From Lineus longissimus (Eukaryota > Nemertea > Pilidiophora > Heteronemertea > Lineidae): a stretch of 64,000 nt of DNA. Within the stretch, counting starts at the first letter, position 1; each line of letters starts with the position of its first letter. The notes under the pieces are model-generated. The model was not told where the DNA came from and did no database searches. It saw nothing but the letters and a program-made list of their open reading frames with translations. A program made the translations under genes and the position numbers. The stretch lies in NCBI RefSeq assembly GCF_910592395.1, contig NC_088310.1, forward strand, positions 11,417,501 through 11,481,500, given 5' to 3'. Below are positions 14,075-28,339 of this stretch, piece after piece.

Positions 14075-16885
14075 ACAACCTCGCCATGCTTCAACGGGTG
14101 GGTGATAATACCATCGCTAACCCACAACCTCGCCATGCTTCAACGGGTGGGTGATAATACCATCACTAACCCACAACCTCACCATGCTTCAACGGGTGGG
14201 TGATAATACCATCGCTAACCTGTAACCTCGCCATTCCTCAACGGGTGGGTGATAATACCAGCGCTAACCCACAACCTCGCCATGCTTCAACGGGTGGGTG
14301 ATAATACCATCGCTAACCCACAACCTCGCCATGCTTCAACGGGTGGGTGATAATACCATCGCTAACCCACAACCTCGCCATGTTTCAACGGGTTGGTGAT
14401 AATTACATCACTAACCCACAACCTCGCCATGCTTCAACGGGTGGGTGATAATACCATCGCTAGCCCACAACCTCGCCATGCTTCAACGGGTGGGTGATAA
14501 TACCATCGCTAACCCACAACCTCGCATGCTTCAACGGGTGGGTGATAATACCATCGCTAACCCATAACCTCGCCATGCTTCAACGGGTGGGTGATAATAC
14601 CATCGCTAACCCACAACCTCGCCATTCCTCAACGGGTGGGTGATAATACCATCGCTAACCCACAACCTCGCCATGCTTCAATGGGTGGGTGATAATATCA
14701 TCGCTAACCCACAACCTCGCATGCTTCAACGGGTGGGTGATAATACCATCGCTAAACCACAAACTCGCCATGCTTCAACGGGTGGGTGATAATACCATCG
14801 CTAACCCACAACCTCGCCATGCTTCAACGGGTGGGTGATAATACCATCGCTAACCTGTAACCTCGTAATTCCTCAACGGGTGGGTGATAATATTATCGTT
14901 AACCCACAACCTCGCCATGCTTCAACGGGTGGGTGATAATACCATCGCTAACCCACAACCTCGCCATGCTTCAACGGGTGGGTGATAATACCATCGCTAA
15001 CCCACAACCTCACCATGCTTCAATGGGTGGGTGATAATACCATCGCTAACCTGTAACCTCGCCATTCCTCAACGGGTGGGTGATAATACCCTCGCTAACC
15101 CACAACCTCGCCATGCTTCAACGGGTGGGTGATAATACCATCGCTAACCCACAACCTCGCCATGCTTCAACGGGTGGGTGATAATACCATCGCTAACCTG
15201 TAACCTCGTCATTCCTCAACGGGTGGGTGATAATACCATCGCTAACCCACAACCTCGCCATGCTTCAACGGGTGGGTGATAATACCATCGCTAACCCACA
15301 ACCTCGCCATTCCTCAACGGGTGGGTGATAATACCATCGCTAACCCACAACCTCGCCATGCTTCAACGGGTGGGTGATAATACCATCGCTAACCCGCAAC
15401 CTCGCCATGTTTCAACGGGTGGGTGATAATACCATCGCTAACCCACAACCTCGCCATGCTTCAACGGGTGGGTGATAATACCATCGCTAACCCACAACCT
15501 CGCCATGCTTCAACGGGTGGGTGATAATACCATCACTAACCCACAACCTCACCATGCTTCAACGGGTGGGTGATAATACCATCGCTAACCTGTAACCTCG
15601 CCATTCCTCAACGGGTGGGTGATAATACCAGCGCTAACCCACAACCTCGCCATGCTTCAACGGGTGGGTGATAATACCATCGCTAACCCACAACCTCGCC
15701 ATGCTTCAACGGGTGGGTGATAATACCATCGCTAACCCACAACCTCGCCATGTTTCAACGGGTTGGTGATAATTACATCACTAACCCACAACCTCGCCAT
15801 GCTTCAACGGGTGGGTGATAATACCATCGCTAGCCCACAACCTCGCCATGCTTCAACGGGTGGGTGATAATACCATCGCTAACCCACAACCTCGCATGCT
15901 TCAACGGGTGGGTGATAATACCATCGCTAACCCATAACCTCGCCATGCTTCAACGGGTGGGTGATAATACCATCGCTAACCCACAACCTCGCCATTCCTC
16001 AACGGGTGGGTGATAATACCATCGCTAACCCACAACCTCGCCATGCTTCAATGGGTGGGTGATAATATCATCGCTAACCCACAACCTCGCATGCTTCAAC
16101 GGGTGGGTGATAATACCATCGCTAAACCACAAACTCGCCATGCTTCAACGGGTGGGTGATAATACCATCGCTAACCCACAACCTCGCCATGCTTCAACGG
16201 GTGGGTGATAATACCATCGCTAACCTGTAACCTCGTAATTCCTCAACGGGTGGGTGATAATATTATCGTTAACCCACAACCTCGCCATGCTTCAACGGGT
16301 GGGTGATAATACCATCGCTAACCCACAACCTCGCCATGCTTCAACGGGTGGGTGATAATACCATCGCTAACCCACAACCTCACCATGCTTCAATGGGTGG
16401 GTGATAATACCATCGCTAACCTGTAACCTCGCCATTCCTCAACGGGTGGGTGATAATACCCTCGCTAACCCACAACCTCGCCATGCTTCAACGGGTGGGT
16501 GATAATACCATCGCTAACCCACAACCTCGCCATGCTTCAACGGGTGGGTGATAATACCATCGCTAACCTGTAACCTCGTCATTCCTCAACGGGTGGGTGA
16601 TAATACCATCGCTAACCCACAACCTCGCCATGCTTCAACGGGTGGGTGATAATACCATCGCTAACCCACAACCTCGCCATTCCTCAACGGGTGGGTGATA
16701 ATACCATCGCTAACCCACAACCTCGCCATGCTTCAACGGGTGGGTGATAATACCATCGCTAACCCGCAACCTCGCCATGTTTCAACGGGTGGGTGATAAT
16801 ACCATCGCTAACCCACAACCTCGCCATGCTTCAACGGGTGGGTGATAATACCATCGCTAACCCACAACCTCGCCATGCTTCAACT
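14075..16885. repeat. 1,370-bp higher-order duplication inside the satellite
   Basis: Rare private variants recur exactly 1,370 bp apart: CATCACTAAC at 14161 and 15531, TATTATCGTT at 14891 and 16261, a TAGCCCACAAC variant near 14461 and 15831, and an AATATCATCGC variant near 14696 and 16066. 1,370 equals 28 units, two of them the 48-bp form. The copies look identical by eye until about 16885, where the second changes to CAACTGG. This indicates recent unequal exchange or replication slippage. Confidence 0.85.
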
Positions 16886-19800
16886 GGTGGGTGATAATAC
16901 AATCGCTAACACGAAACCTCACCATGTTTCAACGGGTGGGTGATAATACCATCGCTAACCCACAACCTCGCCATGCTTCAACGGGTGGGTGATAATACCA
17001 TCGCTAACCTGTTACCTCGCCATTCCTCAACGGGTGGGTGATAATACCATCGCTAACCTGTAACTTCGCCATTCCTCAACGGGTGGGTGATAATACCATC
17101 GCTAACCCACAACCTCGCCATGCTTCAACGGGTGGGTGATAATACCATCGCTAACCCACAACCTCGCCATTCCTCAACGGGTGGGTGATAATACCATCGC
17201 TAACCTGTAACCTCGCCATTCCTCAACGGGTGGGTGATAATACCATCGCTAACCTGTAACCTCGTCATTCCTCAACGGGTGGGTGATAATACCATCGCTA
17301 ACCTGTTACCTCGCCATGCTTCAACGAGTGGGTGATAATGCCATCGCTTACCTGTAACCTCGCCATACCTCAACGGGTGGGTGATAATACCATCGCTAAC
17401 CCACAACCTCGCCATGCTTCAACGGGTGGGTGATAATACCATCGCTAACCCACAACCTCGCATGCTTCAACGGGTGGGTGATAATACCATCGCTAACCCA
17501 CAACCTCGCCATGCTTCAACGGATGGGTGATAATACCATCCCTAACCCACAACCTCGCCATGCTTCAACGGGTGGGTGATAATACCATCGCTAACCTGTA
17601 ACCTCGTCATTCCTCAACTGGTGGGTGATAATACCATCGTTAACCCACAACCTCGCCATGCTTCAACGGGTGGGTGATAATACCATCGCTAACCCACAAC
17701 CTCGCCATGCTTCAACTGCTGGGTGATAATACCATCGCTAACACGAAACCTCACCATGTTTCAACGGGTGGGTGATAATACCATCGCTAACCCACAACCT
17801 CGCCATGCTTCAACGGGTGGGTGATAATACCATCGCTAACCCACAACCTCACCATGCATCAATGGGTGGGTGATAATACCATCGCTAACCTGTAACCTCG
17901 CCATTCCTCAACGGGTGGGTGATAATACCATCGCTAACCCACAACCTCGCCATGCTTCAACGGGTGGGTGATAATACCATCGCTAACCCACAACCTCGCC
18001 ATGCTTCAACGGGTGGGTGATAATACCATCGCTAACCCACAACCTCGCCATGCTTCAACGGGTGGGTCATAATTACATCGCTAACCTGTAACCTCGCCAT
18101 TCCTCAACGGGTGGGTGATAATACCATCGCTAACCCACAACCTCGCCATGCTTCAATGGGTGGGTGATAATACCATCGCTAACCTGTAACCTCGTCATTC
18201 CGCAACGGGTGGGTGATAATACCATCGCTAACCCACAACCTCGCCATGCTTAAACGGGTGGGTGATAATACCCTCGCTAACCCACAACCTCGCCATGCTT
18301 CAACGGGTGGGTGATAATACCATCGCTAACCTGTAACCTCGCCATTCCTCAACGGGTGGGTGATAATACCATCGCTAACCCACAACCTCGCCATGATTCA
18401 ACGGGTGGGTGATAATACCATCGCTAACCTGTAACCTCGTCATTCCTCAACGGATGGGTGATAATACCATCGCTAACCCACAACCTCGCCATGCTTCAAC
18501 GGGTGGGTGATAATACCATCGCTAACCCACAACCTCGCCATGCTTCAACGGGTGGGTGATAATACCATCGCTAACCCGCAACCTCGCCATGTTTCAACGG
18601 GTGGGTGATAATACCATCGCTAACCCACAACCTCGCCATGCTTCAACGGGTGGGTGATAATACCATCACTAACCCACAACCTCGCCATGCTTCAACGGGT
18701 GGGTGATAATACCATCGCTAACCCACAACCTCGCCATGGTTCAACGGGTGGGTGATAATACCATCGCTAACCCACAACCTCGCCATGCTTCAACTGGTGG
18801 GTGATAATATCATCGCTAACACGAAACCTCGCCATGTTTCAACGGGTGGGTGATAATACCATCGCTAACCCACAACCTCGCCATGCTTCAACGGGTGGGT
18901 GATAATACCATCGCTAACCTGTTACCTCGCCATTCCTCAACGGGTGGGTGATAATACCATCGCTAACCTGTAACTTCGCCATTCCTCAACGGGTGGGTGA
19001 TAATACCATCGCTAACCCACAACCTCGCCATGCTTCAACGGGTGGGTGATAATACCATCGCTAACCCACAACCTCGCCATTCCTCAACGGGTGGGTGATA
19101 ATACCATCGCTAACCTGTAACCTCGCCATTCCTCAACGGGTGGGTGATAATACCATCGCTAACCTGTTACCTCGCCATGCTTCAACGAGTGGGTGATAAT
19201 GCCATCGCTTACCTGTTACCTCGCCATACCTCAACGGGTGGGTGATAATACCATCGCTAACCCACAACCTCGCCATGCTTCAACGGGTGGGTGATAATAC
19301 CATCGCTAACCCACAACCTCGCATGCTTCAACGGGTGGGTGATAATACCATCGCTAACCCACAACCTCGCCATGCTTCAACGGGTGGGTGATAATACCAT
19401 CCCTAACCCACAACCTCGCCATACTTCAACGGGTGGGTGATAATACCATCGCTAACCTGTAACCTCGTCATTCCTCAACTGGTGGGTGATAATACCATCG
19501 TTAACCCACAACCTCGCCATGATTCAACGGGTGGGTGATAATACCATCGCTAACCCACAACCTCGCCATGCTTCAACGGGTGGGTGATAATACCATCGCT
19601 AACCCACAACCTCACATTGCTTCAACGGGTGGGTGATAATGCCATCGCTAACCTGTAACCTCGCCATTCCTCAACGGGTGGGTGATAATACCAGTGCTAA
19701 CCCACAACCTCGCCAAGCTTCAACGGGTGGGTGATAATACCATCGCTAACCCACAACCTCGCCATGCTTCAACGGGTGGGTGATAATACCATCGCTAACC

Positions 19801-22800
19801 CACAACCTCGCCATGCTTCAACGGGTGGGTGATAATTACATCACTAACCCACAACCTCGCCATGCTTCAACTGGTGGGTGATAATACCATCGCTAACACG
19901 AAACCTCGCCATATTTCAACGGGTGGGTGATAATACAATCGCTAACCCACAACCTCGCCATTCCTCAACGGGTGGGTGATAATACCATCGCTAACCTGTA
20001 ACTTCGCCATTCCTCAACGGGTGGGTGATAATACCATCGCTAACCCACAACCTCGCCATGCTTCAACGGGTGGGTGATAATACCATCGCTAACCCACAAC
20101 CTCGCCATTCCTCAACGGGTGGGTGATAATACCATCGCTAACCTGTAACCTCGCCATTCCTCAACGGGTGGGTGATAATACCATCGCTAACCTGTAACCT
20201 CCTCATTCCTCAACGGGTGGGTGATAATACCATCGCTAACCCACAACCTCGCCATGCTTCAACGGGTGGGTGATAATACCATCGCTAACCCACAACCTCG
20301 CCATTCCTCAACGGGTGGGTGATAATACCATCGCTAACCCACAACCTCGCCATGCTTCAACGGGTGGGTGATAATACCATCGCTAACCCGCAACCTCGCC
20401 ATGTTTCAACGGGTGGGTGATAATACCATCGCTAACCCACAACCTCGCCATGCTTCAACGGGTGGGTGATAATACCATCGCTAACCCACAACCTCGCCAT
20501 GCTTCAACTGGTGGGTGATAATACCATCGCTAACACGAAACCTCACCATGTTTCAACGGGTGGGTGATAATACCATCGCTAACCCACAACCTCGCCATGC
20601 TTCAACGGGTGGGTGATAATACCATCGCTAACCTGTTACCTCGCCATTCCTCAACGGGTGGGTGATAATACCATCGCTAACCTGTAACTTCGCCATTCCT
20701 CAACGGGTGGGTGATAATACCATCGCTAACCCACAACCTCGCCATGCTTCAACGGGTGGGTGATAATACCATCGCTAACCCACAACCTCGCCATTCCTCA
20801 ACGGGTGGGTGATAATACCATCGCTAACCTGTAACCTCGTCATTCCTCAACGGGTGGGTGATAATACCATCGCTAACCTGTTACCTCGCCATGCTTCAAC
20901 GAGTGGGTTATAATGCCATCGCTTACCTGTAACCTCGCCATACCTCAACGGGTGGGTGATAATACCATCGCTAACCCACAACCTCGCCATGCTTCAACGG
21001 GTGGGTGATAATACCATCGCTAACCCACAACCTCGCATGCTTCAACGGGTGGGTGATAATACCATCGCTAACCCACAACCTCGCCATGCTTCAACGGATG
21101 GGTGATAATACCATCCCTAACCCACAACCTCGCCATGCTTCAACGGGTGGGTGATAATACCATCGCTAACCTGTAACCTCGTCATTCCTCAACTGGTGGG
21201 TGATAATACCATCGTTAACCCACAACCTCGCCATGCTTCAACGGGTGGGTGATAATACCATCGCTAACCCACAACCTCGCCATGTTTCAACTGGTGGGTG
21301 ATAATACCATCGCTAACACGAAACCTCACCATGTTTCAACGGGTGGGTGATAATACCATCGCTAACCCACAACCTCGCCATGCTTCAACGGGTGGGTGAT
21401 AATACCATCGCTAACCCACAACCTCACCATGCTTCAATGGGTGGGTGATAATACCATCGCTAACATGTAACCTCGCCATTCCTCAACGGGTGGGTGATAA
21501 TACCATCGCTAACCCACAACCTCGCCATACTTCAACGGGTGGGTGATAATACCATCGCTAACCTGTAACCTCGTCATTCCTCAACTGGTGGGTGATAATA
21601 CCATCGTTAACCCACAACCTCGCCATGCTTCAACGGGTGGGTGATAATACCATCGCTAACCCACAACCTCGCCATGCTTCAACGGGTGGGTGATAATGCC
21701 ATCGCTAACCTGTAACCTCGCCATTCCTCAACGGGTGGGTGATAATACCAGTGCTAACCCACAACCTCGCCAAGCTTCAACGGGTGGGTGATAATACCAT
21801 CGCTAACCCACAACCTCGCCATGCTTCAACGGGTGGGTGATAATACCATCGCTAACCCACAACCTCGCCATGCTTCAACGGGTGGGTGATAATTACATCA
21901 CTAACCCACAACCTCGCCATGCTTCAACTGGTGGGTGATAATACCATCGCTAACACGAAACCTCGCCATATTTCAACGGGTGGGTGATAATACAATCGCT
22001 AACCCACAACCTCGCCATTCCTCAACGGGTGGGTGATAATACCATCGCTAACCTGTAACTTCGCCATTCCTCAACGGGTGGGTGATAATACCATCGCTAA
22101 CCCACAACCTCGCCATGCTTCAACGGGTGGGTGATAATACCATCGCTAACCCACAACCTCGCCATTCCTCAACGGGTGGGTGATAATACCATCGCTAACC
22201 TGTAACCTCGCCATTCCTCAACGGGTGGGTGATAATACCATCGCTAACCTGTAACCTCCTCATTCCTCAACGGGTGGGTGATAATACCATCGCTAACCTG
22301 TTACCTCGCCATGCTTCAACGAGTGGGTGATAATGCCATCGCTTACCTGTAACCTCGCCATACCTCAACGGGTGGGTGATAATACCATCGCTAACCCACA
22401 ACCTCGCCATGCTTCAACGGGTGGGTGATAATACCATCGCTAACCCACAAACTCGCATGCTTCAACGGATGGGTGATAATACCATCGCTAACCTGTAACC
22501 TCGCCATTCCTCAACGGGTGGGTGATAATACCATCGCTAACCCACAACCTCGCCATGATTCAACGGGTGGGTGATAATACCATCGCTAACCTGTAACCTC
22601 GTCATTCCTCAACGGATGGGTGATAATACCATCGCTAACCCACAACCTCGCCATGCTTCAACGGGTGGGTGATAATACCATCGCTAACCCACAACCTCGC
22701 CATGCTTCAACGGGTGGGTGATAATACCATCGCTTACCCGCAACCTCGCCATGTTTCAACGGGTGGGTGATAATACCATCGCTAACCCACAACCTCGCCA

Positions 22801-25800
22801 TGCTTCAACGGGTGGGTGATAATACCATCACTAACCCACAACCTCGCCATGCTTCAACGGGTGGGTGATAATACCATCGCTAACCCACAACCTCGCCATG
22901 CTTCAACGGGTGGGTGATAATACCATCGCTAACCCACAACCTCGCCATGCTTCAACTGGTGGGTGATAATACCATCGCTAACCTGTAACCTCGTCATTCC
23001 TCAACTGGTGGGTGATAATACCATCGTTAACCCACAACCTCGCCATGCTTCAACGGGTGGGTGATAATACCATCGCTAACCCACAACCTCGCCATGCTTC
23101 AACTGGTGGGTGATAATACCATCGCTAACACGAAACCTCACCATGTTTCAACGGGTGGGTGATAATACCATCGCTAACCCACAACCTCGCCATTCCTCAA
23201 CGGGTGGGTGATAATACCATCGCTAACCTGTAACTTCGCCATTCCTCAACGGGTGGGTGATAATACCATCGCTAACCCACAACCTCGCCATGCTTCAACG
23301 GGTGGGTGATAATACCATCGCTAACCCACAACCTCGCCATTCCTCAACGGGTGGGTGATAATACAATCGCTAACCTGTAACCTCGCCATTCCTCAACGGG
23401 TGGGTGATAATACCATCGCTAACCTGTAACCTCCTCATTCCTCAACGGGTGGGTGATAATACCATCGCTAACCTGTTACCTCGCCATGCTTCAACGAGTG
23501 GGTGATAATGCCATCGCTTACCTGTAACCTCGCCATACCTCAACGGGTGGGTGATAATACCATCGCTAACCCGCAACCTCGCCATGTTTCAACGGGTGGG
23601 TGATAATACCATCGCTAACCCACAACCTCGCCATGCTTCAACGGGTGGGTGATAATACCATCACTAACCCACAACCTCGCCATGCTTCAACGGGTGGGTG
23701 ATAATACCATCGCTAACCCACAACCTCGCCATGCTTCAACGGGTGGGTGATAATACCATCGCTAACCCACAACCTCGCCATGCTTCAACTGGTGGGTGAT
23801 AATACCATCGCTAACACGAAACCTCGCCATGTTTCAACGGGTGGGTGATAATACCATCGCTAACCCACAACCTCGCCATGCTTCAACGGGTGGGTGATAA
23901 TACCATCGCTAACCCACAACCTCGCCATGCTTCAACGGGTGGGTGATAATACCATCCCTAACCCACAACCTCGCCATACTTCAACGGGTGGGTGATAATA
24001 CCATCGCTAACCTGTAACCTCGTCATTCCTCAACTGGTGGGTGATAATACCATCGTTAACCCACAACCTCGCCATGCTTCAACGGGTGGGTGATAATACC
24101 ATCGCTAACCCACAACCTCGCCATGCTTCAACGGGTGGGTGATAATACCATCGCTAACCCACAACCTCACCATGCTTTAACGGGTGGGTGATAATGGCAT
24201 CGCTAACCTGTAACCTCGCCATTCCTCAACGGGTGGGTGATAATACCAGTGCTAACCCACAACCTCGCCAAGCTTCAACGGGTGGGTGATAATACCATCG
24301 CTAACCAACAACCTCGCCATGCTTCAACGGGTGGGTGATAATACCATCGCTAACCCACAACCTCGCCATGCTTCAACGGGTGGGTGATAATTACATCACT
24401 AACCCACAACCTCGCCATGCTTCAACTGGTGGGTGATAATACCATCGCTAACACGAAACCTCGCCATGTTTCAACGGGTTGGTGATAATACAATCGCTAA
24501 CCCACAACCTCGCCATTCCTCAACGGGTGGGTGATAATACCATCGCTAACCTGTAACTTCGCCATTCCTCAACGGGTGGGTGATAATACCATCGCTAACC
24601 CACAACCTCGCCATGCTTCAACGGGTGGGTGATAATACCATCGCTAACCCACAACCTCGTCATTCCTCAACGGGTGGGTGATAATACCATCGCTAACCTG
24701 TAACCTCGCCATTCCTCAACGGGTGGGTGATAATACCATCGCTAACCTGTAACCTCCTCATTCCTCAACGGGTGGGTGATAATACCATCGCTAACCTGTT
24801 ACCTCGCCATGCTTCAACGAGTGGGTGATAATGCCATCGCTTACCTGTAACCTCGCCATACCTCAACGGGTGGGTGATAATACCATCGCTAACCCACAAC
24901 CTCGCCATGCTTCAACGGGTGGGTGATAATACCATCGCTAACCCACAAACTCGCATGCTTCAACGGGTGGGTGATAATACCATCGCTAACCCACAACCTC
25001 GCCATGCTTCAACGGGTGGGTGATAATACCATCCCTAACCCACAACCTCGCCATGCTTCAACGGGTGGGTGATAATACCATCGCTAACCTGTAACCTCGT
25101 CATTCTTCAACTGGTGGGTGATAATACCATCGTTAACCCACAACCTCGCCATGCTTCAACGGGTGGGTGATAATACCATCGCTAACCCACAACCTCGCCA
25201 TGCTTCAACGGGTGGGTGATAATAACATCGCTAACCCACAACCTCACCATGCTTCAACGGGTGGGTGATAATTCCATCGCTAACCTGTAACCTCGCCATT
25301 CCTCAACGGGTGGGTGATAATACCATCGCTAACCCACAAACTCGCCATGCTTCAACGGGTGGGTGATAATACAATCGCTAACCCACAACCTCGCCATGCT
25401 TCAACGGGTGGGTGATAATTACATCGCTAACCTGTAACCTCGCCATTCCTCAACGGGTGGGTGATAATACCATCGCTAACCCACAACCTCGCCATGCTTC
25501 AACGGGTGGGTGATAATACCATCGCTAACCTGTAACCTCATCATTCCGCAACGGGTGGGTGATAATACCATCGCTAACCCACAACCTCGCCATGCTTCAA
25601 CGGGTGGGTGATAATACCGTCGCTAACCCACAACCTCGCCATGCTTCAACGGGTGGGTGATAATACCATCGCTAACCTGTAACCTCGCCATTCCTCAACG
25701 GGTGGGTGATAATACCATCGCTAACCCACAACCTTGCCATGCTTCAACGGGTGGGTGATAATACCATCGCTAACCCACAACCTCGCCATGCTTCAACGGG

Positions 25801-26881
25801 TGGGTGATAATAACATCGCTAACCCACAACCTCACCATGCTTCAACGGGTGGGTGATAATTCCATCGCTAACCTGTAACCTCGTCATTCCTCAACGGGTG
25901 GGTGATAATACCATCGCTAACCCACAACCTCGCCATGCTTCAACGGGTGGGTGATAATACCATCGCTAACCCACAACCTCGCCATGCTTCAATGGGTGGG
26001 TGATAATACCATCGCTAACCTGCAACCTCGCCATGTTTCAACGGGTGGGTGATAATACCATCGCTAACCCACAACCTCGCCATGCTTCAACGGGTGGGTG
26101 ATAATACCATCGCTAACCCACAACCTCGCCATGCTTCAACGGGTGGGTGATAATACCATCGCTAACCCACAACCTCGCCATGCTCCAACGGGTGGGTGAT
26201 AATACCATCGCTAACCCACAACCTCGCCATGCTTCAACGGGTGGGTGATAATACCATCGCTAACCCGCAACCTCGCCATGTTTCAACGGGTGGGTGATAA
26301 TACCATCGCTAACCCACAACCTCGCCATGCTTCAACGGGTGGATGATAATACCATCGCTAACCTTTTACCTCGCCATTCCTCAACGGGTGGGTGATAATA
26401 CCATCGCTAACCTATAACCTCGCCATTCCTCAACGGGTGGGTGATAATACCATCGCTAACCCACAACCTCGCCATGCTTCAACGGGTGGGTGATAATACC
26501 ATCGCTAACCCACAACCTCGCCATTCCCAAACGGGTGGGTGATAATACGATCGCTAACCTGTAACCTCGCCATTCCTCAACGGGTGGGTGATAATACCAT
26601 CGCTAACCTGTATCCTCGTCATTCCTCAACGGTTGGGTGATAATACCATCGCTAACCTGTAACCTCGCCATGCTTCAACGAGTGGGTGATAATGCCATCG
26701 CTTACCTGTAACCTCGCCATACCTCAACGGGTGGGTGATAATACCATCGCTAACCCACAACCTCGCCATGCTTCAACGAGTGGGTGATAATGCCATCGCT
26801 TATCTGTAACCTCGCCATTCCTCAACGGGTGGGTGATAATACCATCGCTAACCTGTAACCTCACCATGCTTCAATGGGTGG

Positions 26882-27707
26882 GTGAAAATACCATCGCTAA
26901 CCCACAACCTCGCCATGCTTCAACGGCCTCAAAGTGAGTTGGGATGTATCAGTATACTTAGCCATGTTGTCTTTTCAGAAAATGAAACAAGTGATTTTTT
27001 GATGGACTCGCGAGGCTATCAGGTCCGGGACTTGCTACGATCAAAAGAAAACCTGAACTATCAGACGCACTGTGTTGTCTTGCCCGGTGCAACGATTGAT
27101 CGTCTGCAGTTTGAGGGAGACTACCAAGTTGACACTCTGACGCGCAGGAAAGTTCGGCCGGAGGATATCAAAATAGTTCTAATCGCAGGTATATGCAACC
27201 TTACTGAGAAGCGACATCATCGTGGAGGTGAAGAGCTGGTTTTCCTCAACCAAGCAAACTGTTTTACGCTGATCAACCAGATAAAGGATTTTTTTAATCA
27301 TTTTGAAACTAAAAACATCAGAGTCAAAATATCGACTCTAGTACCAGCTTTCCTTAACAAATACAATATTAAAAACGCTCAAAAGAGGAAGTTGTGGCCC
27401 TGTCGTTACCTAGATGAGGAAATAGAGGATCAGCAGCGAAAGCTAGAGCGGTCTGTTGCTCGTGTAAATAGGGAGATCATCCAACTTCAGCACGCAACAA
27501 ATGCCATTCGCCTTGACAGAACGGCAATAAAAACTTCAAAGAAGCAACCGCAAGATCGTAAAGTTCACAGCACGCGGTCTAACGGATGGAGTCCACCCCA
27601 ATGAACAAATGGTCCACCAATGGATGAGACACATCGAGCGGTGTATCGAAGAATTCATAGACGTGGCGTCAAAAGGTATGCAAAAAAATGTTTTGAAATT
27701 CATGTAG
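26882..27707 (+). pseudogene. SGNH/esterase-like ORF, frameshifted, fused to the satellite edge
   Basis: The first 20 or so codons are simply the last satellite unit read in its open frame, so the real N-terminus is unclear; unique coding sequence starts near 26945. Visible blocks are a DSRG motif near 27005 (GDSL-like block I position), VVLPGATIDRL, and IKIVLIAGICNLTEK (block III position). The frame stops at 27604, but DGVHPNE, the Asp-x-x-His block V expected of SGNH hydrolases, lies in another frame at 27585 and runs to a stop at 27705-27707. The frame change maps near the A-run at about 27527-27531. Esterase-type domains are known in the first ORF of CR1-like LINEs, and a LINE reverse transcriptase remnant follows 650 bp downstream, so it may be LINE ORF1. 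That link is inference. Confidence 0.6.
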
Positions 27708-27991
27708 AATCTTATTACCAGTTAACACTCCGATCACATCAAACCTAAAGCAGTGTTCCGACCAATTTGAATGTTAAAATTATATTTATTTTACAATAAA
27801 AATTTATCATTGTCCGAAGTAAAAATAACCCAACCAACTAATTAGATATGTGCCCAACTTATTTCAATTCAAAAAAATCGTCAATGGTAACCTCTGTTAA
27901 CAAGGAAATCTTACTATACGTTGGTAAATATCAGCGGGTGTACATGTGTACGAAATGCGACCAGAGGACAGACGGCCGCGAAATTGGTATA

Positions 27992-28021
27992 ACCAGAGTC
28001 TTTGTATAGAAAGACTCTGGT
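27992..28021. repeat. Perfect 12-bp inverted repeat (hairpin)
   Basis: ACCAGAGTCTTT and its exact complement AAAGACTCTGGT are separated by six bases (GTATAG). It lies in a 700-bp stretch (27710-28340) where I see no gene. Its function is unknown; it could be the tip of a small foldback element. Confidence 0.7.
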
Positions 28022-28339
28022 ATAATTAACCGAGCTATTAAATGTGACTTAATTACCATTTCTCTACTTAAAACTTTCAGAAGCTGGCCCTCCACCAATG
28101 GCAGCGTACCACTAGACAGCAAACATCGCCAAGATTTGTATATAAAGGCAAGTACAACGAAATATAAGTGTAAAATCAAACTTATTTTTGTACCCCATCG
28201 ACTTACAAATTCACTACTAGCAGCAAGACGCGAGCATAATTTTGTCTATGGTGTTGGAGTATGTAGAATCAGAAAGAGTCTGCATAAGATGCGCGCAAAA
28301 AGAACGTGTTTCTGCCACCCAACTATATAGCATATAATT

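Larger units (their letters stand above)
1876..26942. repeat. Giant tandem array of a 49-bp satellite/minisatellite unit (~510 copies)
   Basis: An uninterrupted head-to-tail array of about 25 kb. Each unit starts GGGTGGGTGATAATACCATC, continues GCTAACC, and ends in one of two ways: CACAACCTCGCCATGCTTCAA (type A, commonest) or TGTAACCTCGCCATTCCTCAA (type B); the two types are intermixed. The period is 49 bp, checked by spacing of identical landmarks. Recurrent 48-bp units read CCTCGCATGC, with one C lost. The first two units (1877-2008) are 66 bp because they carry 17 extra bases, and the last unit (about 26917-26942) ends in a related GGCCTCAAAGTGA stretch. Because 49 is not a multiple of three, the frame rotates with stops (TGATAA) in every cycle, so the short ORFs inside are not genes. 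There are no spacers, so it is not CRISPR-like. Confidence 0.98.

Noticed and set aside
1876-26942. The satellite as a CRISPR array or a coding repeat protein
   Set aside because: Units abut directly with no unique spacers, and in the 49-bp form the frame rotates with stops in every cycle. ORFs such as 1885-2118 and 12648-12890 are by-products.
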